A stretch of DNA of 64,000 bases from Edolisoma coerulescens (GCA_013397115.1 VWZW01005522.1:2108001-2172000); one strand, 5' to 3'; positions 49,433 through 62,737 are shown, counted from the first letter of the stretch. Numbers and translations: made by a program. Notes: generated from the sequence alone by a model not told the origin.

Positions 49433-49573
49433 CAGGTGAGGCTGTGGAGCCTCCATCCTTGGAGATACTCAAAAGCTGCTTGGATACTGTCGTGGCCCGG
49501 CTTAAACAGGATTTTGGACCAGATAACCCCTAGAGGTCCCTGCCAACCTCAACCTTTCGGTGATTCCATGATA
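49433..49573 (+). mobile_element. CR1 LINE tail fragment
   Basis: GTGAGGCTGTGGAGCCTCC, CTTGGAGATACTCAAAAGC, TTGGACCAGATAACCCC and CCAACCTCAACC, then GTGATTCCATG. This is the last 140 bases of a CR1 copy in sense orientation. Confidence 0.92.
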
Positions 49574-52222
49574 TCTTTACCAGCGTAGTTGCCTCTTAAA
49601 TGAAAGGAGTAAAGTTGCTATATTGGTAAGGTACTCCTAATGTAGACCTGACCTGTAATCATTTTGTGCATGGTTTGCTATACTGTACCTTTTTTGTCTG
49701 TATGGCATTGCTGTAACTGCTTTGTCCCGGCAAGGATTTAGGCACAGAACGAGGGTACTCTATAGTATGCTGCATTTTGGTTGTCTGTGCATTCACTGCT
49801 CTGAGATTTAACTGACCTTCTTGTTCTAACATCTGGAATTTTTGTGACCACGGACATCCAAGAGAGCTTAAAAGCCGAGAAATATGAAAGTGCCTATAGG
49901 TGAAAAATGCTGAGGAATTTTTATTCTGTGTTGTACTTTTGGTGGTGAAAAAAGTATTTCTGGATTTTTTTTTGGCAGGTGTGTGGCAAGTGTAATCCAT
50001 TAATGTGGAAACCAGTAGCACTTGTATACAGCTGATAACAGCATTCCAAAAACAAGATTGCTAGCCTCTGACAAAATAAAACAACAGAAATATCTGTTTA
50101 CTATTTTCCATTTTGACAAGTCAACAAATTTGACTTCATTTAAGTGAAGTGCTTCTCCACCCTACTCTCCTGCATCCATAAACTTCAGTAGTTGAGCCTT
50201 GCCAAGATGAACTTTTGTAGTGTTCTTAAGGTCCTAAGTAAAGTTGTTCTTAAATTGACCCACTTTTTTGGAAATGAACAATGAAAATAAAGATGTATAG
50301 GTAGTAGTTAGATGAGGCCTTAAAACAGAGTTTATTGTAGGAGCAAACTGTCCTTGACAGTCCAGCTGCTTTCCTCATAAAACCTTCTGCAGACTTTTCT
50401 GGGTGTGGGCAGTGAACAAGTTGTGAGTCTTTGATGTTTGTGGCCTTGATGCCTGGCTGGGTGTAATGCTGTCTGGAAGAGTAATGAGAGGGGCTACAGT
50501 TCTTCTGCCCAGATCCTGACCCCTCTTTAGCCTGCCAGTGGGGGGACTCATCACATCTGCAAGTTGTATCCGACTGGTAAACACCTCCAGGGTAGATGGC
50601 AAAGAGGTTCAAGGAAGGGACCTGACTGCAGGCACTTCCTAGGCAATTCTTCCTTTATTGCCAGGCCTATAACTTTGTTTTTAAAATCAGTCTGTTTTGT
50701 GCTGCATAAAACATTCGTGTGTGTTGTTTTATGGATTGCTGTGTTCATTGCAATCTCGTGTACGATAAGCACGGAGCTTGCTGCTGATCAAGGCACGTGT
50801 GTAGAGGTTCAAAAGGAGCCTGTGCAATACACACAGAGACAGGAGAAAAGCGTATTTTGTCTTAGGACATCCAGGAATTGCTTGCCTAGCTGACTTTAAT
50901 GAAAGCAGTTTTTTGCTGGAAACATTCAGTTCAAGTTAACGTAGATTTCTGAGTTTCGTAGACAATTTGTGGGTTTTTTGAAACTCGTCTGAGGTGAAAC
51001 TGAACTCTGAATTGCATCATGCCCTGCAGTGCTAATGTGAGTAGCACTTGTTGCATTTTTATATTCACAAAATAAGACATCTGAATTAACTGTTCACACC
51101 TGATCTGGGACAAGTCTTGGTTATGAACTGCTGGGCGAACAACCCAGTCATTGCACTCTCCCAAGAACCAATACTGGTTGTCTTTTGCTGGAATGTTTTC
51201 CTTCGTACTTGCTTAACTATTCATTTTTGTGGTTTTATCATACAAAGGAAAAAGCAAAACTTAAGTAATCATTCTGCAACTGGATAGCCAAAATAGGACT
51301 TTATTTAGTCATTTTCAAATAAAAGTTTTCTAGTCTTTGACACTGTTTTTGTAAAACAAAAGCATGTTGAAATTAATAAAGTGATTTTTGAGGGGAAATA
51401 GGGTAAAAAAAAAGTTTTCAAACCCCCAAATCTTTTTATATAAAAATAATTTTCATTGTCTCCTTTTTAACACCATGTGTCAAAAATTGCCATTTAGCAC
51501 AAAAGTAATCTGATTTTGTGGCCTTCAAGGAAAAAAAAATTGTAATTGTGAAATATTAAAAAAAATAGTAGAGCTTGGGAATATGAATGTGACAATATAA
51601 AGTGTATTGAGGTAAAATTTTGTTGATGCCATGAATGAATAAATACTTGATTGGATAATGGCTGATTAACATGTTGGATCTGGCATATCTAGAAGTGTGT
51701 ACTTGAACCAGAAGGATTGTGAGGGTTTACTCCCCTTTTACTTCACAGAGAAGGTATTTTAACCCTCCAAATGTGCAAAATACCCTCAAGTGAGAATTAT
51801 GTCATTTTACATTCAAAGTAGCAACTTGTACATTCTTCCTGGATTTATAGGGCTAAGAAGTAGAAAAGGTTGGGATCAAGACTTTCACGAAGCTTTTTAG
51901 TGAAACAGGAAAGGGTCAGGAATTTGGAAATAACCAAAATGACTCTCCTAGTATAAAGGCTTGGAGTTTCCTTCTGAACGCATATTTATTATTCACTATT
52001 AATCATTAACTTAAAAGTCTGCCTGTGCTTTCAAAGTATGTCTTGAAGGTTTGTGCATGAAGGAATACAAACACGGGTTTTCCAAAATGAAAAATAATTA
52101 AGATAAATGTTCAGAGAGGAGCCAAGTATTCAAATTTGGCTTTGGTTGTGTTACTACTGTCTCAGGACCCGTGGCGTAGTTCCTTTATGGAATAAATTAT
52201 TCTGCCTAATGTGTTTCATTTT
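49574..52222. other. Intron-like unique sequence
   Basis: No gene or repeat recognised. Very AT-rich from about 51290 to 51660. Overlapping frames on both strands near 50250-50900 have no known content. Confidence 0.5.
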
Positions 52223-52275
52223 TATAGAATCATAGAATATTCTGAGTTTGAAAGGACCCACTAATCATAATATTT
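52223..52275 (-). mobile_element. CR1 LINE tail fragment
   Basis: ATAGAATCATAGAATATTCTGAG, then TTTGAAAGGACCCAC, matches the minus-orientation CR1 tail. It resembles the 34893 fragment in type. The similarity fades after about 50 bases. Confidence 0.75.
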
Positions 52276-55200
52276 GAGCACTAGTGTTTAAGCACTCATT
52301 ACTAAAATGAAAGTAGTTGTAAAGATGGTCCTCAGTAACAGTTTAAGTAACAGTTCATTAATAGTGGGTCCTGCTGGGTTGCCAAATCCGACTTGTCCAG
52401 GTACCGAGTTGTGGGTAGGACCATGCTGTACTGGGGAGGTGTGACTGACATGCACACACGTATTCCCAGGCTAGTTTTCCTATATCTATTTCAGGGACTG
52501 ATGGGTTGGAAACATTGGTGACTTGAGATTCACCCCGAGTTTAGATTTGTTGGGACGTGATCAGATTCATGCCTGTCCTGCTATTGATACCTGTGCTAAC
52601 CAACATAAAACTCAATTGGTATGTCTGCAGTATAGATAAACTCTGAAAAGAAAATTTGGTGAGCTGCTACCCTAACCAAATTGACCAAGGGTTTCCCCTG
52701 CAAATGGTTTGCAGCAGCAAATGAGAAGGGGAGAAATGAGCATTTTTTTCTGATCTATTTACAAGAAGTTCCACAATAACCATAGCCACAGAACTGTGTG
52801 GGCATTTCCTTGTGTAAACAAGCCCTGCCCTCTGTTTGAAGAGGGTAAGTGTGCAGTCTTTCACTATGTTAGTGATACTTTGGCCATAGAATGTTGCAGA
52901 TAAGGAGCTATGTTTACCCTGTATCTTAGATTTGCCTTGTGAATTTTGAGTCACAGCTCAGTTTATGGGTATTTAGGGAGTGAGGAATAGCAGCATTTGG
53001 TTTATAATTCAAACTGAAGTGATATCTTTACTGCTTGTTAATTGTGTATGTTCAAATAAAGAGGCTGGAAAAGTGATGTTGACAGGAGCTTGGAGTAACT
53101 TTACTATACCTGGAGTCATAGATGTTTAATGTACAAAGGAGATTAGAAGAACTGAGTCACTGGCTGAAGGAGTTCACCTTAAAAAAAAAAAAGAAAAAGT
53201 TAAGGAGATTCTCTTATGGAATGAGGTTAATCATTTGGGTTTCTAGCTGATGACGTTTTTGTGTCTAAACTACTATTCTGTTTCACAGAACATAAATGTT
53301 TATTATCTTCCTGGTGAAAAAATACCTGTGTGCCTGCTTCGTGGTTCATGGGAAAATCACTTGCCCAGGAACTTGTAGTTTGGCCAATACTTATCTGTAC
53401 AAAATAGAACATCTTGCAACATTACTCATTTTGAGGAAATTTAGTGAGAAAACTAGGGAAATATTTCTAAAATTTTGTATTTGAAGTCATATGGAATTTC
53501 CTGTATGAAAAAAATCTGCTGTTCACTTGGCACATGCAGACATGAATATTTTAAGTTTTTGTTTCTATTCTACTTAAAGTGCACTTCCCAACTGCCAAAG
53601 TATTTTTTGCTTTCCAGTTTCCTTTAAGGCCATGAGTGTTCTTTTAATCACGAGCTGGCTGCACACAGTATTCTTTAAAACACTTGCTCAGCTGCTTCCT
53701 AACTCAGGATCAATAGCTTCATAGATAATTAAACTAACCATCTCTTAAAAACAGATGCCATCTTCTATATCCCTTATACCCCCAACCTCCCACTTATCCT
53801 ATTTGACAGTCTCTGCTTATGCTAGTTTGCCAAGCTGAATGTTAATACTCCAGTGCCAGAATGCCTGGCCCGAGCCAGTGAGGGATCCTGTGCAGACAGC
53901 TGCACTACAGGCATTGTAACTTCATAGCTTGAAATGCAGGGACATATTTATTTATCCTAAATATAACTAACAGCAATAGAAATTAATTTTTTTAAAAAAT
54001 TGCTCTTAATTATCAGCCCAGCTGTTGCTGTTATGAATATTTTCTAGAAAATACTGTTTCAGAAGTTCTCATTTAGTTTTTTTACTTTAAAAGTAAAATT
54101 AGCACACACTAACAATATTTTTGAACCTTTAGACACAGTATTGAACTTGTGATTTCTATTAAAACACAGCTAGATGACTGTCACAAATGCATAACCTTGA
54201 ACAGCTAAACTGACCTGAAATTTATAATTCTTGTTATGAAACATGACACTGTTCTGCAACAAAAGGCATTAAGCTGGTGTAATAAATGCAGTCTTCATTT
54301 ATCGTTCTTCCTGAATTGTTTTATCAGCTTTCCTGGAATGAATCATATTTTTTCTATTGATATTTTCAATTGGAACACAAAGCAGGTATATTACTTAAGG
54401 TAATTCCTGTGTTCTTAGAATTTTTACTTTACAAAGTTTAACCCTGACAACTCATATTGCATCAAAGAAGTATGGAATCGAAATCCAGACTTTCTCTGTT
54501 AAAGGTTGAGAGATGCTGATAATGGGGATTAGACAAAATCTCTAAGGAGTTTGTCTATAAAATGCAGATTATGGGCCTTTTGGTCGTGTTTTATTATAGT
54601 ATAGATACTAACCTTTCTATCTGTGAAATGTTAGAAAAAACCTTTTGCAAGATCAAAGGAAGTTTAAGGCACAAAACAGAGTTGTGTAAATTTGTGTGTG
54701 GGGGAAAACATTTCTGTGCTTAGGTTTCAAAACTTGTACTTTAAGTCAGTGATTGCTGATCAGTGACATTTTACTTTAGTATCACTTGCTGTGCTGTGAT
54801 GCCTAAGATTTCTGGGGGAAAATATTGCAGAAGAGTGAGATTATTCTTAAAAGGCATTTATGCACTTAAAATTTTGCATTCTGGCATAGAGAAGACTGTT
54901 GCTTCTAAAGTACCTTGGAATATAGAGGTTTTTATCAGTAAAGCTCTAAGTATGCATAGTGTGATTGAAAGGCTTTTGTATTTGCTTGTAAAATTTAGAT
55001 GAATAGTAGAACCGTATGTTCAAAAGTCAGTATCTCTCTTACAGGAAATCCTGCTTAGTTTCTCTGTAAAAACTCTGTTAAAACAAATTAGAGTGGCTCA
55101 TATGCACTTGTGGGCCACGATGAAAGAGCTGGTAGCATTTGAGTAGTTGACTTAGTACTTAAAATTGCTAATGACACTGAATAAAAATTAATGAGAAATT

Positions 55201-57167
55201 ACAACGTAGAGAATAGTAGGAACATAATTTTTATAAGGTCACTCTGTATCTTGATATGTGTAGAAAAGTTAACTTTTTAAATTTACATACAGGTGTCTCA
55301 AAAAGCATTCAGGAATGAATTGCCAAATGTACAGGAAATTTATGTTTAATATGTTTAATAACTGCATTCCTATTCCTCTACTGCATCTTTTTTAGTAGTG
55401 GAACACTTTTTAGTATTCCAAAATACTGAAGCTGATACAAAACTAATTTGTATAAATTTTTCTATGAATACATATTAGAACATTCAGATGTAATGTGAAT
55501 ATTCTTATAATTGCATGGTTGGGGTGAACTCTTTTATTTTACTCAATTAAATTTAAATCTTAATATGGTCATTTGGACCTAAGCTTTGGAGGAAGGTGGG
55601 GTGAAGGGAATCAGTTTTCTCTGTAACGAGATGAACTTGTTTGTCTGCCCGTCTCAGCTTCCTTGCAGATTAAATTTTAATAAAATGTTAGTAACATAGG
55701 AACGTTTTAGACGTCTTCTGTTTTAAAGTACTTAACTTTTAGCACTATTCCAATGGACTTTAAAGAAACAGTTGAAAAATTCCTAATTAGTAAGTAACTT
55801 TAACTCAAGTGCTGACAGGTTTTTAATAAACTTTTAAGTAATATGCAATAAAATATTTTTTTATTCCCAATAAAAAACACGTTTTTATTCCCAGTATAAA
55901 TAAAATATCTTAAACAAAAATTTATTTTTTTAAATCTTATCTATTGTACTAGTTAAGTTAATAAACATCTACTGATTGCTTTTAATTCTGATATGACACT
56001 GCCAATACCCACTTGCTGCAGGTGATGGAGTTATTTTCTGAGATGGCTGTGTTTGTAAATGATAGTGCAACATTTTTCAAACTGCACTGGCAGTTACTCA
56101 ATACATTTCTCCACGAAGTCTCTTTTACTAATGGACATACTTGGTAGTGGAAAGGATAAATTACTCTTTGCTCAGATGTTGAGGGTTCAGGCTAGTAAAA
56201 ATCAAATTAGTTTAAAAAGTAGTGGAAGCGCCTGGCCTGGGATACACATAGGACTAAACCCAACTGTTCTTTCTGGTGGGAGCAATTTTTCTTACCCTCT
56301 TATGTCAGAAGTGTTTGGTGGGTCTCAGAATTTCCAATCTCCTCCCTCCCTGCACTGGGCAGCAGATGTTCCTGCATTGAAGAGATCCAACAGCATGTTA
56401 ACAACTCCCAAAATATTTTTGGCAGCCAAGTACTATCATACTGTGTGACTTGAGGAGAATTCTAGGAGCATTGTAGGAGTAGCTTACTAGTTTGGCTAGG
56501 AATCCTTTTGGGATAGTGGATTCGTCGGAGGGCACAAGTGCCTGTAATACAGATGAGAGTAATCTTCTCTTGAAATCAAAGCCTTATTTCATTTGAAATT
56601 AATTGTATTTATGGTATTGGATGATGGATTTTGGTAGTGGGTGGGCTATGAGCTCTTAAAAAGAAATAGGGAGGGGAAGAAGGAAAAAAATAGGGTTGTT
56701 ATTTAAAAAAAAAAAACAAATCAACAATATATTTTTCAATACAAGATACTTTGGAAAATATGGAATGTGGGCTTCAAACAAAAGCCTTACTTGTTGGAGA
56801 TCTAATGAATTTGATATAGCTGCAGATGTTATATGTGACCTTGAGTCTCTGACTAGTTTTTATACTTTTATAGCCACACTATTTCTAATAAGAACAAGGA
56901 ATTTTGATTTTTCTCTGCATGTGTAAAATTGGGGTATGTCCTTTAAAAGGCAGCACTATTTGCTGCACCATTTGCCAAAACTCAGAGGGCTTAAATCAAC
57001 ACAGAAACCCGAAATTATATTCTTGTTTGATAATTTGATGCTGCAGCTGTGCATCTGCCTTTGAGTATCTATGGATGATGACACACAAGGGTGAGCAGCA
57101 ACATTTGAGTGTGGTGTAGTGTTTCCAGCATTGCTTTCCACTGGTCTAGGGGTGTTTACCATGGATG
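52276..57167. other. Intron-like unique sequence
   Basis: AT-rich, no supported exon. It includes an A run near 53180 and a 24-base tandem duplication at 55858-55893 in a very AT-rich patch. An open frame of 129 codons at 56059-56448 (plus) has no recognisable domain. It ends at a stop without a splice signal that stands out, so I do not call it a gene. Confidence 0.5.
55858..55893 (+). repeat. 24-base tandem duplication TTTTTATTCCCA
   Basis: The 12-base core TTTTTATTCCCA begins at 55858 and again at 55882, within a larger AATAAAATAT-bearing duplicated segment. Confidence 0.8.
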
Positions 57168-57240
57168 TGTGGTGGGTTGACCATGACTGGCTGCCAGATG
57201 CCCATCCAGCTGCTCCTGGGGTCTCTGTGTCCCTCCTCGG
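57168..57240 (-). mobile_element. End of an endogenous-retrovirus LTR
   Basis: The plus strand reads TGTGGTGGGTTGACC at 57168-57182, then GACTGGCTGCCAGATGCCCA and a pyrimidine-rich TCCCTCCTC near 57240. This matches, as I recall it, the terminal 70 bases of the same avian LTR superfamily as the copy at 1516-2624, and in the same minus orientation. Beyond 57240 I cannot follow it. It may be a truncated LTR or a related family with a different U3/R. Confidence 0.55.
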
Positions 57241-57420
57241 TGTTTCCCGCACGGTTCCCCTCGCTCAGCCCTGGCTGCCGGGCAGCGTTTTGCCCTCCCT
57301 TGCCCAGGCTTTCCCCGGGGCTCTCGCCCGCCCGCCCGTGGCTGAGGGGCTCAGCCGTGCCCTGCGCTGGGGCCGCTGCAGCCGTGTCAGGTGTGGGAGC
57401 TCCAGACAGATGCTCCACAC
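57200..57420. promoter_or_regulatory. Small CpG-rich patch
   Basis: A GC-rich stretch with roughly eighteen CpGs in about 160 bases between 57235 and 57395, in otherwise AT-rich DNA. It includes CCCGCCCGCCCG near 57328. GC richness continues weakly to about 57770. It may be an alternative promoter, an exon-associated GC patch, or sequence brought in with the adjacent LTR end. Overlapping frames of 90-117 codons on both strands are expected from low stop density and are not called as genes. Confidence 0.5.
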
Positions 57421-60189
57421 AGAGGCTGCCCCTTCAGCCCTTGCTGCTACAACATCTTGACACCTGCACCCAGGTACAGGCACACGTCGGGATGCACGGG
57501 CCCTGTCTCTGACAGGGGAGGGCTTCACCCCTGTCCTCCAGTGCCTTCTGCTCCAAGCTGTGGGGTGCCAGCCTTGCCTTGCCCTGGCTGAGGTGCTTAC
57601 TGTGCAGTTGTGGGTCACTTCAAGATGCTTTAAAGGCCTCTTGTGGAACAGCCTGCAGGTGCAAAAACAGCAGGGAGGAGCAGTTGTGCCTGTCAGCTGT
57701 GTCCTCTCAGGCTGTACTTGCCAAGCAGCAGTGGTCTGCCCGAATGCTGATAGATGTTGTCCCTAGTGGCTTGTTTGTTCATCTCCAGAAACAGGGAAGA
57801 ACAGGAGCAGAAATAGACTCGTTTTCAGCTTAGTACCTGGTCTCCCTGATTTCATGGCTTTGTCAGTGATGGTGCATGCCTTGCCCTGGCTGGTGGTAGC
57901 TCAGGATCAGAGGGTTCCTGCCACTTTCAAGGGCTTCTTTTGGCAAGCCTTGCCCAGGGCAAAAGGGTGCTGGCCTCCCAAAGGCACTGGTCCCTCCATC
58001 TCTGCATGTAAGGTGTCCCTTCTCCAGTTACAACATTTTACATCTCAAGGATCTAAGTGGATAAGTTTTGAGTCTTGTTCTACCTGCTTTGCTAGATTTT
58101 TGAACAGTGTTTATTTTGCGTGGTGGTGCTGAGCAGCTTCTTAAGGCACTGCATGCAAAAGTAGAATGTTTCCCCACTAAATTCTGATTTTGAATTTCTG
58201 AATACACCTTCTGGAAGACAGAAGACTTCACAAATGCAGTTAAAAGGGATGATCCTGTTTTTCTTGCAGAGATAATGCTGGGTTAGGACTTCAAAGAATG
58301 CTTGTCACTATCAGGCTGTGTGCTTGTGTAGATACAATCTTTTGTTTGCATGTGTTTGGCCTGAAAGCATATCCCAGTTGTCATGATGATGTGTTACTCT
58401 GTTACAGGCACGTAATTATTTCAGAACTGAATACAAAGTTCTCATTGCATGTTAATCAAAGGGACATGCAAGTATTTCCGCATGGCTGCAGTGTGAAATA
58501 TTCTCAGCACCCATATAGATGCTTTTCTTCTTTCTACGTCCATTCATCCAGATTGCCAGTAGCACGAACAGAAGCTCAGCTGAGATCTGCTTTGGAGCGG
58601 GTTCAGTTTTGGAAGGAGAGCACAAAGCTGCAGTGTTAATGCTTTTCTTTCTTTTCCCACTGGCCAGGTTGTTTTTATCTTTCCTCACTGGATCATGGTG
58701 TCAGAGACATAAAAATTGCCTGGAGTAAGAATTACTGTTCTTATTTCATATTAAATGATATACAGGTGTTGAAATTGTGGAGTAGTAGTTCCAGCAATAC
58801 AGACCTCTGAATATTATTTGGTTTTAATTTACTCCAAGAATGCTGTATGTTTAAATGGTTAGACTCTAGTTTAAGAAAAATAACAGAAAAATTGTACTTA
58901 CTTCTTAAAAAACAGTACTTGCAGTCTGAGGGTGTTTTTTTATGTCAACACTTTTGAGACCAAGATTGTGATTTGTTTGAAGTTTATTGTTCAGTGTGAA
59001 AATTTACTGTGAAAGCTGTGTTTGTCAAGTTAATTTTTCAGGGGTATGAAATTCAAACTTTGCAAGTTTAAATATTTAGCCCTGAGACTGGAAGCTAGTG
59101 CACTTCCTACCAAAAATGTTGTAACTCAAATTGTAAGCATAGTGAATTATTCTAGCATTCATATGGGTAATTTTTATTCTGTTTGTGATTAATTAATGCT
59201 TTTTTTGTTCCAGTGAACTGCAGGATGCTGAAATGAAGAAAAAATATTATGTGTATTAATTTAAGCTGATTATTTAAATATATTCAATTAATTGAATTAA
59301 AAAATTACTTGGATGTCTTGAAAGCAATACAGTTTAGTCCATCACATTTTTTTTGTCTATTAGTCTTCAGATTATGTTTGCATGTTTGTTAAATTGTTAA
59401 TGACTTGCTCAGGTGTCCCCATGCTTTTACATTCTTTGGAATACTGAAATTGCTGCATGTTGAAGTGGGTAACAAAGCTCTCCAGAGCTTGTCAAATGCA
59501 AGCGGAGTGTTATAAATTGGAACAGCTTAATGATTTATGCACACACAGCTCACCAGAAGTTTTGTGAAAAATTTTAAAATTTGCAGACTCTTGTGAATGA
59601 TTACTTAAAAATTAATTTGAAAATACTTCTGCAGCTGAGAAGTCTGCCTGTGACTGAAACTGCAAGGTGCTACAGTGACAGAAAGTGATAATATGATAAT
59701 TTGGCTTCATTTCTCCAATTTGTGGTCAGCAAGATCCTAGTACTGTAAAACTGGAAATATCAGTTTCAGGGTTCCTGCTGATCTGTGTAAAGTTCTTGAT
59801 TTATTTGTTTTACTATACCTTTGTGTTTTGGTTAGCTTTTGTATTCAAATAACTGTTTCTAAACTAAATGTGTTCTTTGTTCTCTTAGCTAGCCTGTTTT
59901 TTTCATATGTGAAATAGTTTTCATTAAAAAGTTTATAGTTGTAGCTCAGGGTATCAGTTTTACATCTGTTAGTATCTGGATGAATATTTAGATCAGTATC
60001 ATTGTGAGGATAAAAATCATAATGCAGCTAAGATGACTTCTTTTAGAGTTAGTTGATCTGGGGGTGGGTGGACAGAAATCTAAGCACAGCTGTGTGCCCT
60101 GACAGTGCTGAAGGCTGACAGTGTTCTGGGTTACGTCAGTGGGAGTAGAGCCAGTAAGAGAAGTGATTATTCCCCATTATTCAACACTT
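57421..60189. other. Intron-like unique sequence
   Basis: GC content declines from the CpG-rich patch to normal by about 57850. There is no supported exon. The 113-codon plus frame at 58298-58639 overlaps minus-strand frames and shows no known domain. Confidence 0.5.
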
Positions 60190-60565
60190 CTTAGACCATG
60201 TGTGGAATCCTGTGTCAGGTTTTGGCTCTCCTGGTACGAGAATGCTGATAAGGAATCCACGGACAGCCAGTAAGACAGTCAGAGGACTGGAGCATGGAAG
60301 GGAGGGAAGAGGCTGGGACAGTTGTGCTTGTTCAGACTGCAGAAGAGGTGGTGTGAGGAGGCCTTGTAGCAGATACATGGGGGAAATATGAGAGGTAAGT
60401 CCTAAATTGAAGCATGGAGCTTTCAGTTCTGAGTGGGGAAAAAAATCACTATGAAGATATTTCAGGACTAGAACCAGTTGCTCAGAGACATTGTGAGCTC
60501 TCCATGCTTGGAGGATGTCAAGACCATGCTGGATGAAGCCCTGAGCAGCCTGGTCTAAATTCACT
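60190..60565 (+). mobile_element. Older, diverged CR1 LINE fragment
   Basis: It begins with GGAATCCTGTGTCAGGTTTTGG, a CR1 segment. It then has a diverged central part (TTGTTCAGACTGCAGAAGAGG) and ends in TTGCTCAGAGACATTGTGAGC and GATGAAGCCCTGAGCAGCC. The minus strand holds a 164-codon frame (60181-60675), the longest without N here. Its residues LDQAAQGFIQHGLDILQAW align with the antisense frame over the 18.9-kb CR1 copy, which shows it is CR1 read backwards. Confidence 0.85.
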
Positions 60566-60884
60566 GTTGTCCCTACTTTTAGCAGAACATTGAACATTGT
60601 AGCTTGCACCCCAGAATTCTGACAGAATTGGCCCATGAAGTCACTGGTGTGACAGCAAAGAGTTTTAGCAACCACTCTATCAAGACAAACACAAATACTT
60701 AAGTGGGGAAAAAAGGTGAGTGGAAAACAAGAAAACCACCATCTACCATTGTTTTAATCATGAGCGTTGAAGAGAACAGTTTAAAAAGCCAAAGGTATCA
60801 CCTAAAGCACCCGTGTGCTTTGCTGACTTGAAAGACTACACATGTATATTGTCACCATGGTGCTATTTATTCAGCTCTTTGGTG

Positions 60885-60962
60885 GTTTTTTGTTTGTTTT
60901 TTGTTTGTTTGTTTTTTGTTTGTTTGGGGTTTTTTGTTTGTTTGATTGTTTGGGTTTTTTGG
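60885..60962 (+). repeat. TTTG-rich low-complexity tract
   Basis: Repeated GTTT and GTTTTTT units over about 78 bases. The minus-strand frame rich in K, Q, N and T (60871-61062) is only this repeat translated. Confidence 0.95.
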
Positions 60963-62702
60963 TGTATTTTGCTTTTCGTCTTAGTTCAAAGTTACTGTGT
61001 TCTGTTGTGGTCGGGGGTTTTGTATTGGAGCCATGTAACATGCTTTGTAGATGCCTGAACAATAAGTAACAATAGGAGTATTATTGCTGTGACTTGTTAA
61101 ATGTTTGCTACATTTCAGGCCTTTGCTGACATATCAGGGTTGTGGAAGTGCAGGGATGTTGTGCTCCTGCTGTGGGTTTGCTGATATGAATCTGTTCATT
61201 GTTTTCATACTCCTTGCTCAGAACTCACACCCTGTATCTTCTGAAACCCTTATTAGAGAAATTTGGGGTGTGGAATATGTAAGGGTCTCTTGTTCTGAGA
61301 TGCTAGAAATTACTATGCAGTTTCAAAAGGTACCAAGTCCTTCTTTTATAGATTTGAGATTTGAAGCATTTCCTGCCTCTTCTTGCATGGGAGATTAATT
61401 AAAACACCCCAAAAACCAACCAAAGCTCACAACTGTTCGTTGTCTGAAGTAATACCAGAATTTTAACTGAGGGCTGATTGAATACTTAATGAATCAAGCA
61501 GATTAATTTTAAATAGGAAGATAATTTTTAATAAATGAGGTGTTCATTAATTTGGGGAAGCATTCCTTTAACTAAAGCTGTTTTCCTCTGCATATAGAAG
61601 TAAATGCCTAGAAGTTTGGGCAGTTTTAGTTGCAGAGACCAAAAAGTGCCTTGTTCATGCTAGTTGCTCAGCAGTTTCCCCTCAGAAAACTGGGATGTGT
61701 GGATAGATGATTAGATATGGATGTGATATAGGCTTACCTTCTTGAAAATACTAATTTAGAAGGTGACACAGTGTTAAAATACTTAATGTTTACTTAAAAA
61801 GAAGCAAAAAATCTGCCCTAAACCCACTAAGGCCCCAAAACACTACAGAGAAATGAGGTATTGACAGTTAAAAATGAACTTAACGCTCCATCTCCTGAAC
61901 CAGAATTAGGAATCTTACTGGATTAAAATAATATGAAAGAGTTTTGTGGTGCAATTTTTAGTTTACTCTGAAAAAAAATGGGGTGAAAGAATGTAGATGT
62001 CTTTGGTGCTTTTTGTTGTGGGTTTCTTTTTTCTTAGTTTTAGTTTACTCTTGTTTATTCAGGTCTATATACAGGATCTACATTGTCTTAGCATTCATTG
62101 ATTACTCTCAAAAGAAGTTTGATACATCTTAGTCTGTTTAATGAAGATGAAATTTTCTTTTGAAAATAATCATTATAAAGATTGTTTTTCAACTTGTGAA
62201 GCATTACTTCTGGGATGACTAATATTAAAAGTAAATAAACATCACCTTCTGTTTTTTTGCATGAAATCCCAGTTTAAATGTCAAAAGAGTTAATTATAAG
62301 AACACAATTTCATTATGAGTTGTGGAAGTGATGGTAATCTTTTATATTTCCCTTTTATCCATTTGCTAAGGCCACTTTAGCAGATTGTTAGATTTGTAAT
62401 GGCTGATTTTGGTTTTTTGTCTGAATAAACAGAGCCAATCTGAATCTCAAGATATATTTGATATTGTATCTGGAAGACATAAAAGAAAATTGAGCATTCT
62501 GCTTGTAATTCCAGTTGAGGGTGCATTCCAGAGAGTTTTGCCTGTTTGGCTTGGTGAAAAAGAGACTCAAAACCTGGATTTTGAATTGGACAGTATTATA
62601 AGGAATTTAGAATTTATAGTAGAGAATTAAGCGTTTCTATGGATCGTGAGACATTTACTGGTTTCCTGTAGAAAGACCAAATCTGAAGCATTCAAAACAC
62701 TG

Positions 62703-62737
62703 CCCCCCCATCCCCCTGCTCCCCTACTGCCCCCACC
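62703..62737 (-). other. G-quadruplex motif on the minus strand
   Basis: The plus strand has C runs of 7, 5, 4 and 5 separated by 2, 4 and 5 bases, then CCC. On the minus strand this is a canonical four-run G-quadruplex pattern, and on the plus strand an i-motif pattern. It stands in an AT-rich region. Confidence 0.8.

Noticed and set aside
56059..56448. 129-codon plus-strand frame
   Set aside because: No recognisable domain or splice context, and frames of this length are expected by chance in 64 kb read in six frames.
57119..57618. Overlapping 90-117-codon frames on both strands
   Set aside because: They arise from the small CpG-rich patch and the LTR end; the amino-acid content is that of GC-rich read-through.
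60181..60675. 164-codon minus-strand frame, the longest without N
   Set aside because: It is a CR1 LINE fragment read backwards. Its middle (LDQAAQGFIQHGLDILQAW) matches the antisense frame over the 18.9-kb CR1 copy.
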